Position numbers and translations under genes: made by a program. Below, piece by piece: positions 35,116 to 43,067 of a stretch of 64,000 nucleotides of DNA (its first letter is position 1; every line of letters begins with the position of its first letter). The notes under the pieces were generated by a model. It worked only from the letters and a program-made list of their open reading frames with translations. It did not search any database and was not told the origin of the DNA. Source of the stretch: Bacteroides intestinalis (GTDB lineage Bacteria > Bacteroidota > Bacteroidia > Bacteroidales > Bacteroidaceae). Location: contig NZ_QRZF01000007.1 of the NCBI RefSeq assembly GCF_003464595.1, positions 124,001 through 188,000 on the forward strand. Direction: 5' to 3'.

Positions 35116-36852
35116 ATGAAGCAGGGCATTTATGTTACAATATGGCTAATAAGTTTTCTTTTACTAAACTCATGTACACGACAGCACAATCACAATATAC
35201 TGTTAGTACAAGCAGATTCGCTAATGGAAGAATATCCGGACAGTGCGCTACGTATTCTGGAAAGTGTAGAACCGCAACAACTGAAAGTACAGGCGGACAA
35301 AGCTTACTATGCCCTGCTACTGACTCAAGCAAGGGATAAAAACTACATTGTGCAGACAGATGATTCGCTGATACGGATTGCTATAAAGCATTACGATTCT
35401 GCAGAAAACATCCCGATGCAGGCTAAAGCCTATTATTATAAAGGATGTATATATAGAGATGCAAATCGCTGTGGAGATGCTATCAAAGAATTTCTGACAG
35501 CCATTCCATTAGCTCAAAAAACAGAAAACCAAAGGCTCTTAGGGTTAATCTATAACAATGCAGGATATTTATACTATCTGCAAGATTTGCTGGAAGAAGC
35601 AGATTCCATCTATCAATTAGCCGAAAAATTGGCAATACAGAGAAACGACACAAGCCTTTGGGCGGAAGCACTGTCATTCCAAGGAAAGATTAATATAGAG
35701 AGAGGAATACCATACTATCCTAAAGCGGAAGAAAAACTATTGAAGGCATTTGAAATGACAAGTGCCCCAAGCTATAAACGGGTACAAGCAGGCATAGCTG
35801 CCGCGCTCAGTTCATTATACAATAGTATGGAATTTAATAAAAAAGCAATTCAATATGCCCAACTCAATATATCGTTACGAAGTGACACAGCGCAGCGTTA
35901 CAGAGCTTTTTTGCTTTTAGGCGACGCTTATTTTAAAGCCGGACAATATGATTCCGCTACTATATATATCAATAAAAGCCTATTGAGCACAGGATATGGC
36001 ACCAAAGCCAGCGCTTATATGCGTCTGGCAGAGATAGCCAAAGCACAAGGAGATTTAGACAGATCACTGGCGCTGGCAGAGAAGCATTCGCTCTATCTGG
36101 ATAGCCTCCACTTGTCAAAACAGAGTAACGATATTCTTATTGCAGAGAAAAAAGTAGTAAAACAACAATATTCCAACACCATAGAACGTCAAAACAGTAA
36201 ACTGCATATTGTAATAACAGTAAGCATCCTACTCGTCTGCATCGCCGGAGTAATTTATGTTAAATTAAAAAGCAATCAACGGAAGACACGTACTATAGAG
36301 CAAAAACAAGCTCTTTTAGAGAAAGAACAACAAGAATTACAACAGAAGTATAGGCAACTTAAAAATAAACTCAACCAAAAAGAAACCGAGATTACCTGCC
36401 TGCAAAAAGAAATTAATCAGCAGCATGGCAATGAAGAGAAAAAGAAAAAGCTTCAACAAGAACTTGATATTTTAACGAAAGAACGAAATGCATTGGCAAA
36501 AGAAGCCCTTGAACATTCTGAGGTTTACTCAAAAATAGAAAGGATTATCAATTCTTATAAAAAAGATGATGAGTCAGAAGAACAGTTGAACGATGACGAC
36601 TGGCAGCGTTTCATTGCCGAAACCGATGTACGTTGGGATAAAGCCATTACCCGACTGAGAACCCAGTCTGAATTGGAAAAAGAAGAAGTACACCTGTGTT
36701 GTCTGCTTTTGACTGATTTTCCGGTTGCCAACTTAGAATATATAGTAAGGCAAACGCGAAATACGATCTACAGGAAAGAAAAAGAAATTCTAAAAAAGGC
36801 AGGCTGTCCGCCCGGCATAAACAAGCTAAAAGAATTTCTTAAAAACTATTAA
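35116..36852 (+). CDS. TPR / transmembrane / HTH one-component regulator (cassette copy 2)
   Basis: 578 residues. Lipoprotein-type signal (LLNSC), TPR region (about 30-340), membrane helix about 362-384, a long coiled coil (about 390-475) and the C-terminal HTH-like part (ELEKEEVHLCCLLL, then RNTIYRKEKEIL). It is clearly paralogous to the gene at 31154-32779, with VQADSL, KAYYALLLTQ, DSLIRIA and YIN/LDS segments shared, but the coiled coil is longer. It is placed upstream of a second DUF3244/VKOR pair with the same TACACT direct repeat. Confidence 0.82.
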   Translation: MKQGIYVTIWLISFLLLNSCTRQHNHNILLVQADSLMEEYPDSALRILESVEPQQLKVQADKAYYALLLTQARDKNYIVQTDDSLIRIAIKHYDSAENIPMQAKAYYYKGCIYRDANRCGDAIKEFLTAIPLAQKTENQRLLGLIYNNAGYLYYLQDLLEEADSIYQLAEKLAIQRNDTSLWAEALSFQGKINIERGIPYYPKAEEKLLKAFEMTSAPSYKRVQAGIAAALSSLYNSMEFNKKAIQYAQLNISLRSDTAQRYRAFLLLGDAYFKAGQYDSATIYINKSLLSTGYGTKASAYMRLAEIAKAQGDLDRSLALAEKHSLYLDSLHLSKQSNDILIAEKKVVKQQYSNTIERQNSKLHIVITVSILLVCIAGVIYVKLKSNQRKTRTIEQKQALLEKEQQELQQKYRQLKNKLNQKETEITCLQKEINQQHGNEEKKKKLQQELDILTKERNALAKEALEHSEVYSKIERIINSYKKDDESEEQLNDDDWQRFIAETDVRWDKAITRLRTQSELEKEEVHLCCLLLTDFPVANLEYIVRQTRNTIYRKEKEILKKAGCPPGINKLKEFLKNY

Positions 36853-36908
36853 ATCAGACGTTTTTAAGGGGAATATACGCGTAAAATGCATCACACAAAG
36901 CGAAATGA

Positions 36909-36953
36909 TACACTTTTGATACACTCTATCAGGATAAAACCCCGCTATATTTG
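36909..36953 (+). promoter_or_regulatory. direct-repeat operator and -7 before DUF3244 copy 2
   Basis: TACACT at 36909-36914 and 36920-36925, and TATATTTG at 36946-36953. Half-site pitch (11) and distance to the -7 (20 bases between) are identical to the site at 32821-32865, while the surrounding bases differ. Confidence 0.65.
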
Positions 36954-36982
36954 TAGCAAACAATATCTAATAAACGTAAAAT

Positions 36983-37375
36983 ATGAAAAAGCTATTATTC
37001 CTTTTAATCGCATTTTTTGCTTGGGGAGCTTCCGTATATGCCCAAGACTTCGTTAAAGGTCTGGAAATTATTCTTTATGGGGATATCAAAAAAGATCATA
37101 ATGTAGACCCGGAAGATGCTCCTAAAACGCGTAGCATCATTCTCCAGCCTGTACATGCCTACCTATATAATAAGGTAGTATCCGTATCTTTTGAAGAGGT
37201 GACATCAACAGTTACTATCAAGATTACTAAGGAATCTACCGGCGAAACTGTTTATTCACAAGAATATATGAATCCGACAGTAGTCTCTATTGACTTAAAT
37301 ATGCAAGATTCAGATACATACCATATCGAAATTATTTCAGATGAGACCTATTTAAAAGGTGAATTTATACTTTAA
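36983..37375 (+). CDS. secreted DUF3244 protein (cassette copy 2)
   Basis: 130 residues. Signal peptide ending near VYAQD, charged linker, then TRSIILQPVHAYLYNKVVS and further strands ending EIISDETYLKGEFIL, parallel to the first copy. Core residues are conserved, while surface positions differ, so the duplication is not recent. It lies 19 bp before the VKOR fusion gene. Function is unknown. Confidence 0.85.
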   Translation: MKKLLFLLIAFFAWGASVYAQDFVKGLEIILYGDIKKDHNVDPEDAPKTRSIILQPVHAYLYNKVVSVSFEEVTSTVTIKITKESTGETVYSQEYMNPTVVSIDLNMQDSDTYHIEIISDETYLKGEFIL

Positions 37376-37394
37376 GTATTAAAAGAGAAACATT

Positions 37395-38921
37395 ATGTTG
37401 GAAGTTGATAACACCGGTAAAGTACTCTACCACTATTTACATGCATTACACGTAAAAGTGAGTAAAACGACCGTATACCGTTTGCTCGACACACCGTTAG
37501 GCAACAGCATGCGGGGCATCAGTGATGCACTGGACTCACTCCACATCAACAATGCGGCATATCAACTTCCCAAAGAATTTCTAGATGAATTGGAAGCTCC
37601 ATGTATTGTCATCATGAATGATAACGATTCCCCCTTTTGCCTGATTGAAAAAATAGAAGAAACGCATATCACCCTATCCCACAGCCAACGCCTGAGAGTA
37701 AGCAAACAGCAGTTCTTACAGAAATGGACAGGCAGTGTATTAGTGGGAGAAGTAACGGAAAGTACCATTCAGGAGAAGAACTGCAAGCTGAAAGATATAG
37801 CGATGTGGATTCAACAACACCAACTATTGTTAGCCGGTATCATTGCCATTCTATTGATATTATACAGCACAAAGCGTAATTACTCAACAGGAATATCACC
37901 CTATTTGCTTACATTATGCATAGGGGTCCTTGTATCTTCCGCAATACTATATAAAGAAACTGTCAACAGTAGGTTCTTGCATCGTTTCTGTCATATTGGC
38001 AAAATGATTGATTGCAATGAAGTTCTACATTCCAAAGGTTCTCATATCATAGGAATGGGGTTGGGAGAACTATCGCTACTCTACTTCAGTGTTTTATTGT
38101 TATTCGCCCTTATCTGTCCGTATGAATTTTACGGCATTAGCGTAACATGCAATATTATCGCAATAGGATTTACATTCTATTCTGTAATCTATCAGCTATT
38201 CATTATTCGCAAAGGATGTATGCTCTGCATGCTTATTAATCTGACTGTATGGAGCAGTTGCGTAACACTTTATATTCTACAAGGACAATTCAATAGGGAA
38301 TTTTCACTCTCTGCCATGCTCTCTTTTATAGCAATCGCCTGTATTTGTTTAGCCGGGTGGTTACAAATCAGAGCCCTATTAAAGGTAAAAGAAGAAAGGA
38401 AGCAGTTAAAAGTACAATTTTCAAAACTATTGAATCCTGATAGCTTTCAGAAGCTATTGTTTGCAGAAACTCAGATTGAAGCAATGGTCAATAAAGAAAT
38501 AGCATTGCATAACCAGATTTTGAGCACAACACAGTTGATGATTGTAACGAATCCCAACTGCAAGAATTGCGCCAGAATGCATTCGCACATCAAAGAAATT
38601 GCCTCCAATGTTTCTATATCATTAGTACTCCTAACTTTTCCTAAAGACGGGATTGGAGAGAAAGTAGCCAAAACTATTATCGCAACTTACCGTACAGACG
38701 GATGGGAGCAAGCAATAACAGCATTGGAAGAATGGTACAAAAACCATAATATAAAAGAAGTTGACAAATATGCTATCACTGTAGAAGAACAAAGGATATG
38801 GAAACAACAGCAAATCTATTGTTCGCAACAACATATCAGTCAAACGCCTTCTATAATTATTGACGGATATTACGTACCGGAATTCTATCAATTAAAAGAG
38901 TTGAAATATGTATTGACATAA
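37395..38921 (+). CDS. C39-like / VKOR / thioredoxin fusion protein (cassette copy 2)
   Basis: 508 residues, same three-part plan as the gene at 33332-34882. The C39-like N-terminus (about 1-120) again lacks the catalytic residues (DNDSPFCLIEKIEE at the His position). VKOR part: C199 and C207 (FCHIGKMIDCNEVL) and CMLC at 275-278 between membrane helices. Thioredoxin-like part: CKNC at 389-392. All cysteines of the electron relay are intact in both copies, so both are probably active. It directly precedes the GG-leader peptide gene. Confidence 0.88.
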   Translation: MLEVDNTGKVLYHYLHALHVKVSKTTVYRLLDTPLGNSMRGISDALDSLHINNAAYQLPKEFLDELEAPCIVIMNDNDSPFCLIEKIEETHITLSHSQRLRVSKQQFLQKWTGSVLVGEVTESTIQEKNCKLKDIAMWIQQHQLLLAGIIAILLILYSTKRNYSTGISPYLLTLCIGVLVSSAILYKETVNSRFLHRFCHIGKMIDCNEVLHSKGSHIIGMGLGELSLLYFSVLLLFALICPYEFYGISVTCNIIAIGFTFYSVIYQLFIIRKGCMLCMLINLTVWSSCVTLYILQGQFNREFSLSAMLSFIAIACICLAGWLQIRALLKVKEERKQLKVQFSKLLNPDSFQKLLFAETQIEAMVNKEIALHNQILSTTQLMIVTNPNCKNCARMHSHIKEIASNVSISLVLLTFPKDGIGEKVAKTIIATYRTDGWEQAITALEEWYKNHNIKEVDKYAITVEEQRIWKQQQIYCSQQHISQTPSIIIDGYYVPEFYQLKELKYVLT

Positions 38922-38977
38922 AGATATTGTTTTGCAAAACAGAAGTCAATAGGGTGATACTTTAAGCTTCCCACAAT

Positions 38978-38985
38978 TAATTTTG
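38978..38985 (+). promoter_or_regulatory. -7 element before the GG-leader peptide gene
   Basis: TAATTTTG, 26 bases before the ATG at 39012. It matches TAnnTTTG, suggesting that the precursor has its own promoter besides read-through from the VKOR gene 90 bp upstream. Confidence 0.5.
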
Positions 38986-39011
38986 TTTCCTTACATTAAA
39001 TTCTAAAAGAT

Positions 39012-39236
39012 ATGAAAACTTTAAAGAATTTTGAAGCGTTCAAATTGAACAAGGTTCAAATGAATGCTATTGCCGGCGGTGCACATTGCCACATCACAAT
39101 TATTAACGAAGATGGGAGTGCGACCTATATTAATGCACCCTATCCAAGTACAATGAGTAAAGATCAGGCTTACCAAGAAATGCACAATAAATATGACGAC
39201 ATGTGGGGAGCAGGAAATGTTATCATAAACTGCTAA
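39012..39236 (+). CDS. double-glycine leader peptide precursor with two-cysteine core
   Basis: 74 residues. The leader KNFEAFKLNKVQMNAIAGG ends at G22-G23 and fits the Bacteroidales GG-leader class (hydrophobic residues at about -4, -7, -12 from GG). The predicted core is 51 residues, begins AHCHIT and ends VIINC, with cysteines only at core positions 3 and 51, the last residue. A disulfide between them would make an almost head-to-tail ring. Two VKOR/thioredoxin genes lie just upstream and a thioredoxin plus C39 exporter just downstream. Precursors of this leader type are often radical-SAM substrates, but no radical SAM gene is in the window. Bacteriocin or signal are both possible. Confidence 0.85.
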   Translation: MKTLKNFEAFKLNKVQMNAIAGGAHCHITIINEDGSATYINAPYPSTMSKDQAYQEMHNKYDDMWGAGNVIINC

Positions 39237-39237
39237 T

Positions 39238-39334
39238 ATGCATCGCAGCTATTCAGGGAGTTTCTGATTTTGTGCTATTTGTAGGAACAAATATATATAA
39301 CAAATCAGAAACTCCCTGAATAGTTGCGATGCAT
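39238..39334. repeat. 97-base long hairpin element after the peptide gene
   Basis: 33-bp arms (39238-39270 and 39302-39334) with one G/A difference, ends ATGCAT, and an inner ATTTGT/ACAAAT pairing (39277-39282, 39287-39292) inside a 31-base centre. It starts one base after the peptide stop codon. No T-run follows, so it is not a standard terminator; it could stabilise the mRNA 3' end or be a MITE-like insertion. Confidence 0.75.
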
Positions 39335-39368
39335 TCCGGACTTTAGTATTTAGATACTACCAACATCA

Positions 39369-39413
39369 TCTGTTCTAATCGGGAAATAGGTAATATCTTC
39401 CGATTAGAACAGA
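39369..39413 (+). promoter_or_regulatory. hairpin in the leader of the TlpA gene
   Basis: Perfect 14-bp arms TCTGTTCTAATCGG / CCGATTAGAACAGA (39369-39382, 39400-39413), followed by CAAAAAAAC and no T-run. It ends 18 bases before the start of the next gene and may protect or regulate that message. Confidence 0.5.
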
Positions 39414-39431
39414 CAAAAAAACAATTTAACT

Positions 39432-40667
39432 ATGAAACATATATTATTTGAAATACTACTACTTGCAGGAATCAGTTGTTCTCTTCTCCCTCAACTACCC
39501 AAAGGGAAAAATATACAGATAACAATGGAATTGGCCCCCTCAATCACCTCGCAGGAGCAATGGGTATACATACACCATTATATTGACAATGAACATTTGA
39601 TAGCAGATTCTGCTTTTATCCAAAAAGGTCAGAAAAAAGTTGTTCTTTATGCCTATACTGATGAAGAAGAAAATTTTAGTATTCTATTCTCAAAAAAAGG
39701 TCCCATAGATATGTATTTAACACTATCCCCTAACAGTTATGTAGAAACGAATATTTCCGAAAATGATGGAATGAGAGCTATTAAAAAAGTAAAAGGTTCT
39801 ATTTCTACCAATGAATATATTGAAAATTCAATCAATTCTTCCCGTTTAAATGCAAAAAAAAGAGACTTATACGCCCAGCTATCTATGCCAGGATTATCAG
39901 ATACAGATAATAAAAGAATAACAACCCAAATAAACAAAGTAGATGCCCAATTGGATTCTATAAAAATGAATGTGATTCAATATTCATACTCTCCCCGCAA
40001 CGTAGAGCAAACTTTAAGATATTTCGAAAAAAAGGTTAGTAGAGACTCACTTATCACATTATGCAATATAGCGACAAAGAAGTTTCCAGACGACACTGGG
40101 ATTAAGCGTATTCTCCGCCCTGTGAGAATCCCGCCCGAAACAGAAGAAAGCAAGAGAGTTGATGCGCACATTCAGAGCATAATAAATGCGAGGATAAAAG
40201 AAGATATAAAATTAAAACAATCCTCAAAACAAGTAGAAGCCACCAAAGACATCACCGAAATTAATTTACTATCCAACAATGGAGAGAAAGTTTCTATTTG
40301 TCAATTAACCGGGAAATATATCCTTATAGATTTTTGGGCAAGCTGGTGTATTCCATGCTTGGAAGGAATGCCCTATATCAGGCAAGCCCAAAAAGGTTTC
40401 GGAGAAAAACTGACTGTATGCTTGATTTCAATTGATAAAAAACATGAAGATTGGAAGAAGGCCATCACAAACAACAATCTAAATGAATTTATAAATTTGA
40501 TAGCTACTGACTCTGAAGGGAATATGGATACAAAGGTAGAAGGTTTAAATATAAGAGCCATTCCATATAATTATTTATTAGATGAAAATCATAAAGTTAT
40601 AGCAACCAATCTGCACCAAAAAGAATTATTAGAAAAATTGGATGAATTAATCAAGAAAAAAGAGTGA
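39432..40667 (+). CDS. TlpA-like thioredoxin with DUF4369-like N-terminus
   Basis: 411 residues. Signal peptide MKHILFEILLLAGISCS (possible lipoprotein), a DUF4369-like region about 25-130, helical linker with many charged residues, then a TlpA thioredoxin domain (about 265-411) with the active site DFWASWCIPCLEGMPYI and the cis-proline region IRAIPYNYLLDEN. It is a periplasmic thiol-disulfide oxidoreductase with its CxxC intact. Placed between the precursor and the exporter, it could proofread or reduce wrong disulfides in the peptide. AT-rich compared with the ABC gene after it. Confidence 0.9.
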   Translation: MKHILFEILLLAGISCSLLPQLPKGKNIQITMELAPSITSQEQWVYIHHYIDNEHLIADSAFIQKGQKKVVLYAYTDEEENFSILFSKKGPIDMYLTLSPNSYVETNISENDGMRAIKKVKGSISTNEYIENSINSSRLNAKKRDLYAQLSMPGLSDTDNKRITTQINKVDAQLDSIKMNVIQYSYSPRNVEQTLRYFEKKVSRDSLITLCNIATKKFPDDTGIKRILRPVRIPPETEESKRVDAHIQSIINARIKEDIKLKQSSKQVEATKDITEINLLSNNGEKVSICQLTGKYILIDFWASWCIPCLEGMPYIRQAQKGFGEKLTVCLISIDKKHEDWKKAITNNNLNEFINLIATDSEGNMDTKVEGLNIRAIPYNYLLDENHKVIATNLHQKELLEKLDELIKKKE

Positions 40668-40703
40668 AACTCTTCTCTCCTTATGGAACATAAGTGTATT
40701 TGA

Positions 40704-40850
40704 TATGCTGAAGCACCCAAATTACTGAGACAACTAAACATACAAACAATTCCTGCAAACTTCTTGCTGGATAAGGAAAAACGCATCGTTGCCAAAGATC
40801 TGCGAGGAGAACAGCTCATACAAACATTGGATAGCCTTATGAAACAATGA
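40704..40850 (+). pseudogene. C-terminal remnant of a second TlpA-like thioredoxin gene
   Basis: The frame ending at TGA 40848-40850 reads LRQLNIQTIPANFLLDKEKR and then IVAKDLRGEQLIQTLDSLMKQ, which matches the last 40 residues of TlpA domains and is similar to the end of the gene just upstream. It is interrupted upstream by TGA 40701-40703 and has no start, so only the C-terminus remains. Its stop overlaps the ABC start by 4 bases (ATGA), as if the intact ancestor had been coupled to the exporter. Confidence 0.75.
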
Positions 40851-43033
40851 AAACACTCCCCCACTACACCCAGCATGACGCCATGGACTGCGGCCCCACC
40901 TGCCTCCGCATGGTAGCCGCTTTCTATGGTAAGCATTATTCGCTGGAAGGGTTGAGGGAAAAATCATTCATCACCCGTGAAGGGGTATCCATGCTTGGTA
41001 TCAGCGAAGCGGCAGAAAAGATTGGTTTTCGTAGTATCTGCGTACAAGTGGGGTATGAAAAGTTACAGGAAGCTCCTCTACCCTGCATCATACACTGGAA
41101 CCAGCAACACTTTGTCGTGGTATATAAACTCAACGACAGGTATGTTTGGGTGGCCGATCCCGGTGCGGGAAAGCTGAAATACACCAAAGAAGAATTCTGC
41201 AATTGCTGGCTGAGTTCCCGAAAGAACGAAGAAGACACAGGAGTGGCGTTATTGCTGGAACCCACCCCCGAATTTTATACGACAGAGGACGAGGGAGACG
41301 AAGTGAACCGCAAAGGCTTTAGTTTCCTCTACTCCTATCTCCGCCCGTATCGGGGGCTGGTGGGACAACTCCTTTTAGGTCTGCTACTGGGTAGCATGAT
41401 ACAACTCATGTTACCTTTCCTCACACAATCGGTAGTAGACTTTGGTATCAACAACCAGAATCTCGGTTTTATCTATCTGGTACTGATTGCCCAGTTGATG
41501 CTGTCTTTCAGCAGCAGCGCCGTAGATTTCATACGGGGCTGGATTTTGCTACATCTGGGCACACGCATCAACATCGCCCTCATATCCGACTTCCTCATCA
41601 AAATGATGAAGATGCCTATCAACTACTTCGACAGCAAAATGACAGGAGACATCCTGCAACGCATCAACGACCACAAACGCATACAGGATTTCCTGACGGG
41701 AAGCAGCCTCAGCGTCATCTTTTCCATATTCAATATTATCATCTTCGGCATTGTACTGCTGGTGTACAGTGGCATGATATTCCTTATCTTCATGGGAGGA
41801 AGCGCCCTGTACGTCGCATACGTCTGGCTATTCATGAAGAAGCGCGCCGAACTGGACCACAAGCGTTTCGCCCAACAAAGTGCCAACCAAAGTACGGTAG
41901 TGCAATTGGTGAACGGTATGCAAGAGATAAAACTCAGTGCCTGCGAACAACAGAAACGCTGGGAATGGGAGCGAATACAAGCAAAGCTATTCAAAGTAAA
42001 CATTAAAAGCCTTGCCTTGCGGCAGTATCAGGATTCGGGAGCGGTGCTGATTAATCAAAGCAAGAACTTGCTGATTACCGCACTCGTAGCGAGCCTGGTA
42101 GTGAAAGGGGAAATGACACTGGGTATGATGCTGTCCGTGCAATACATCATCGGACAGTTGAACAGTCCGGTAAATGAGCTCATCGCTTTTGCCCGCGATA
42201 TGCAGGACGCACGGCTCAGCATGGACCGCCTCAGCGAAGTGCGCGACAAACCGGATGAGGAAGACCCCACCCGTGAATTGCTGCGGGAAATACCGGAAGG
42301 GAAAGAAATAAGACTCCAAAACCTTAACTTCAAATATGATCCGCTAAGCGAATACCCGACGCTGGACGACATCAACCTAGTGATTCCGCCGGGCAAGCAA
42401 ACGGCCATCGTGGGTATGAGCGGAAGCGGAAAGACAACACTCGTTAAACTACTGTTAGGATTCTACCCGCCCGCAAGCGGCGATATCTTCATCGGGGATA
42501 CTCCACTGGGAAGTTACAGTATTCGCGAGTGGCGCAAGCGGTGCGGCGTAGTAATGCAGGATGGTTTCATCTTCTCCGACAGTATTGCCGGTAACATTGC
42601 ACCCGGAGTAGAGCATATCGACAAGAAACGTCTGCGCCATGCTGCTGAAGTGGCAAATATACACGATTTCATAGAAGAATTGCCTTTAGCATACAATACT
42701 AAGATAGGACAGGAAGGGCACGGATTAAGTCAGGGACAGAAACAACGCATACTCATAGCCCGCGCCGTGTACAAAGACCCGGAATTCATCTTCTTCGACG
42801 AAGCAACCAATGCACTGGATGCCAACAACGAACGCACTATCATGAACAACCTGCAAACCTTCTTCAAAGGCAGGACATCCGTAGTGGTAGCCCACCGGTT
42901 GAGCACCGTAAGGAATGCGGAACAAATCATCGTCATAGAACAGGGCAGGATAGCAGAGACCGGAACGCATGAAGCGCTGATTGCTCTGGAAGGAAGATAT
43001 TACAAGCTGGTGAAGAACCAATTGGAACTTTAA
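40847..43033 (+). CDS. peptidase-containing ABC transporter (C39 peptidase, bacteriocin exporter type)
   Basis: 728 residues. The C39 peptidase domain (1-135) is intact: Q9, C15 (AMDCGPTCLRM), H88 (WNQQHFVVVYK) and D104. The six-helix transmembrane domain is at about 155-450 and the nucleotide-binding domain at about 480-728 with GMSGSGKTTLVKLL, signature LSQGQKQRI and Walker B FIFFDEATNALD. Such exporters cut GG leaders on the cytoplasmic side during secretion. It is the obvious exporter for the precursor at 39012-39236. It also overlaps the thioredoxin remnant by four bases, and HlyD follows. Confidence 0.96.
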   Translation: MKTLPHYTQHDAMDCGPTCLRMVAAFYGKHYSLEGLREKSFITREGVSMLGISEAAEKIGFRSICVQVGYEKLQEAPLPCIIHWNQQHFVVVYKLNDRYVWVADPGAGKLKYTKEEFCNCWLSSRKNEEDTGVALLLEPTPEFYTTEDEGDEVNRKGFSFLYSYLRPYRGLVGQLLLGLLLGSMIQLMLPFLTQSVVDFGINNQNLGFIYLVLIAQLMLSFSSSAVDFIRGWILLHLGTRINIALISDFLIKMMKMPINYFDSKMTGDILQRINDHKRIQDFLTGSSLSVIFSIFNIIIFGIVLLVYSGMIFLIFMGGSALYVAYVWLFMKKRAELDHKRFAQQSANQSTVVQLVNGMQEIKLSACEQQKRWEWERIQAKLFKVNIKSLALRQYQDSGAVLINQSKNLLITALVASLVVKGEMTLGMMLSVQYIIGQLNSPVNELIAFARDMQDARLSMDRLSEVRDKPDEEDPTRELLREIPEGKEIRLQNLNFKYDPLSEYPTLDDINLVIPPGKQTAIVGMSGSGKTTLVKLLLGFYPPASGDIFIGDTPLGSYSIREWRKRCGVVMQDGFIFSDSIAGNIAPGVEHIDKKRLRHAAEVANIHDFIEELPLAYNTKIGQEGHGLSQGQKQRILIARAVYKDPEFIFFDEATNALDANNERTIMNNLQTFFKGRTSVVVAHRLSTVRNAEQIIVIEQGRIAETGTHEALIALEGRYYKLVKNQLEL

Positions 43034-43067
43034 TAAGTGGAGAGTTGAAAATGGAGAGTTGAGAGTT

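Noticed and set aside
39012..39236. Radical-SAM-modified RiPP call for the GG-leader peptide
   Set aside because: The leader type often goes with radical SAM enzymes, but no SPASM/radical SAM gene is in the window, while disulfide-forming genes are. Could change if a maturase is encoded elsewhere.
39238..39334. Intrinsic terminator for the peptide gene
   Set aside because: The stem is far longer than usual, the centre is 31 bases, and no T-run follows the right arm.
40681..40703. Short ORF starting at ATG 40684 before the exporter
   Set aside because: It has only six codons (MEHKCI) and no ribosome binding site; the frame then matches the thioredoxin remnant only after the stop.
43059..43067. 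TTG start of the HlyD gene
   Set aside because: The extra codons come from the GAGAGTTGAGAGTT repeat; the ATG at 43068 gives a normal start.
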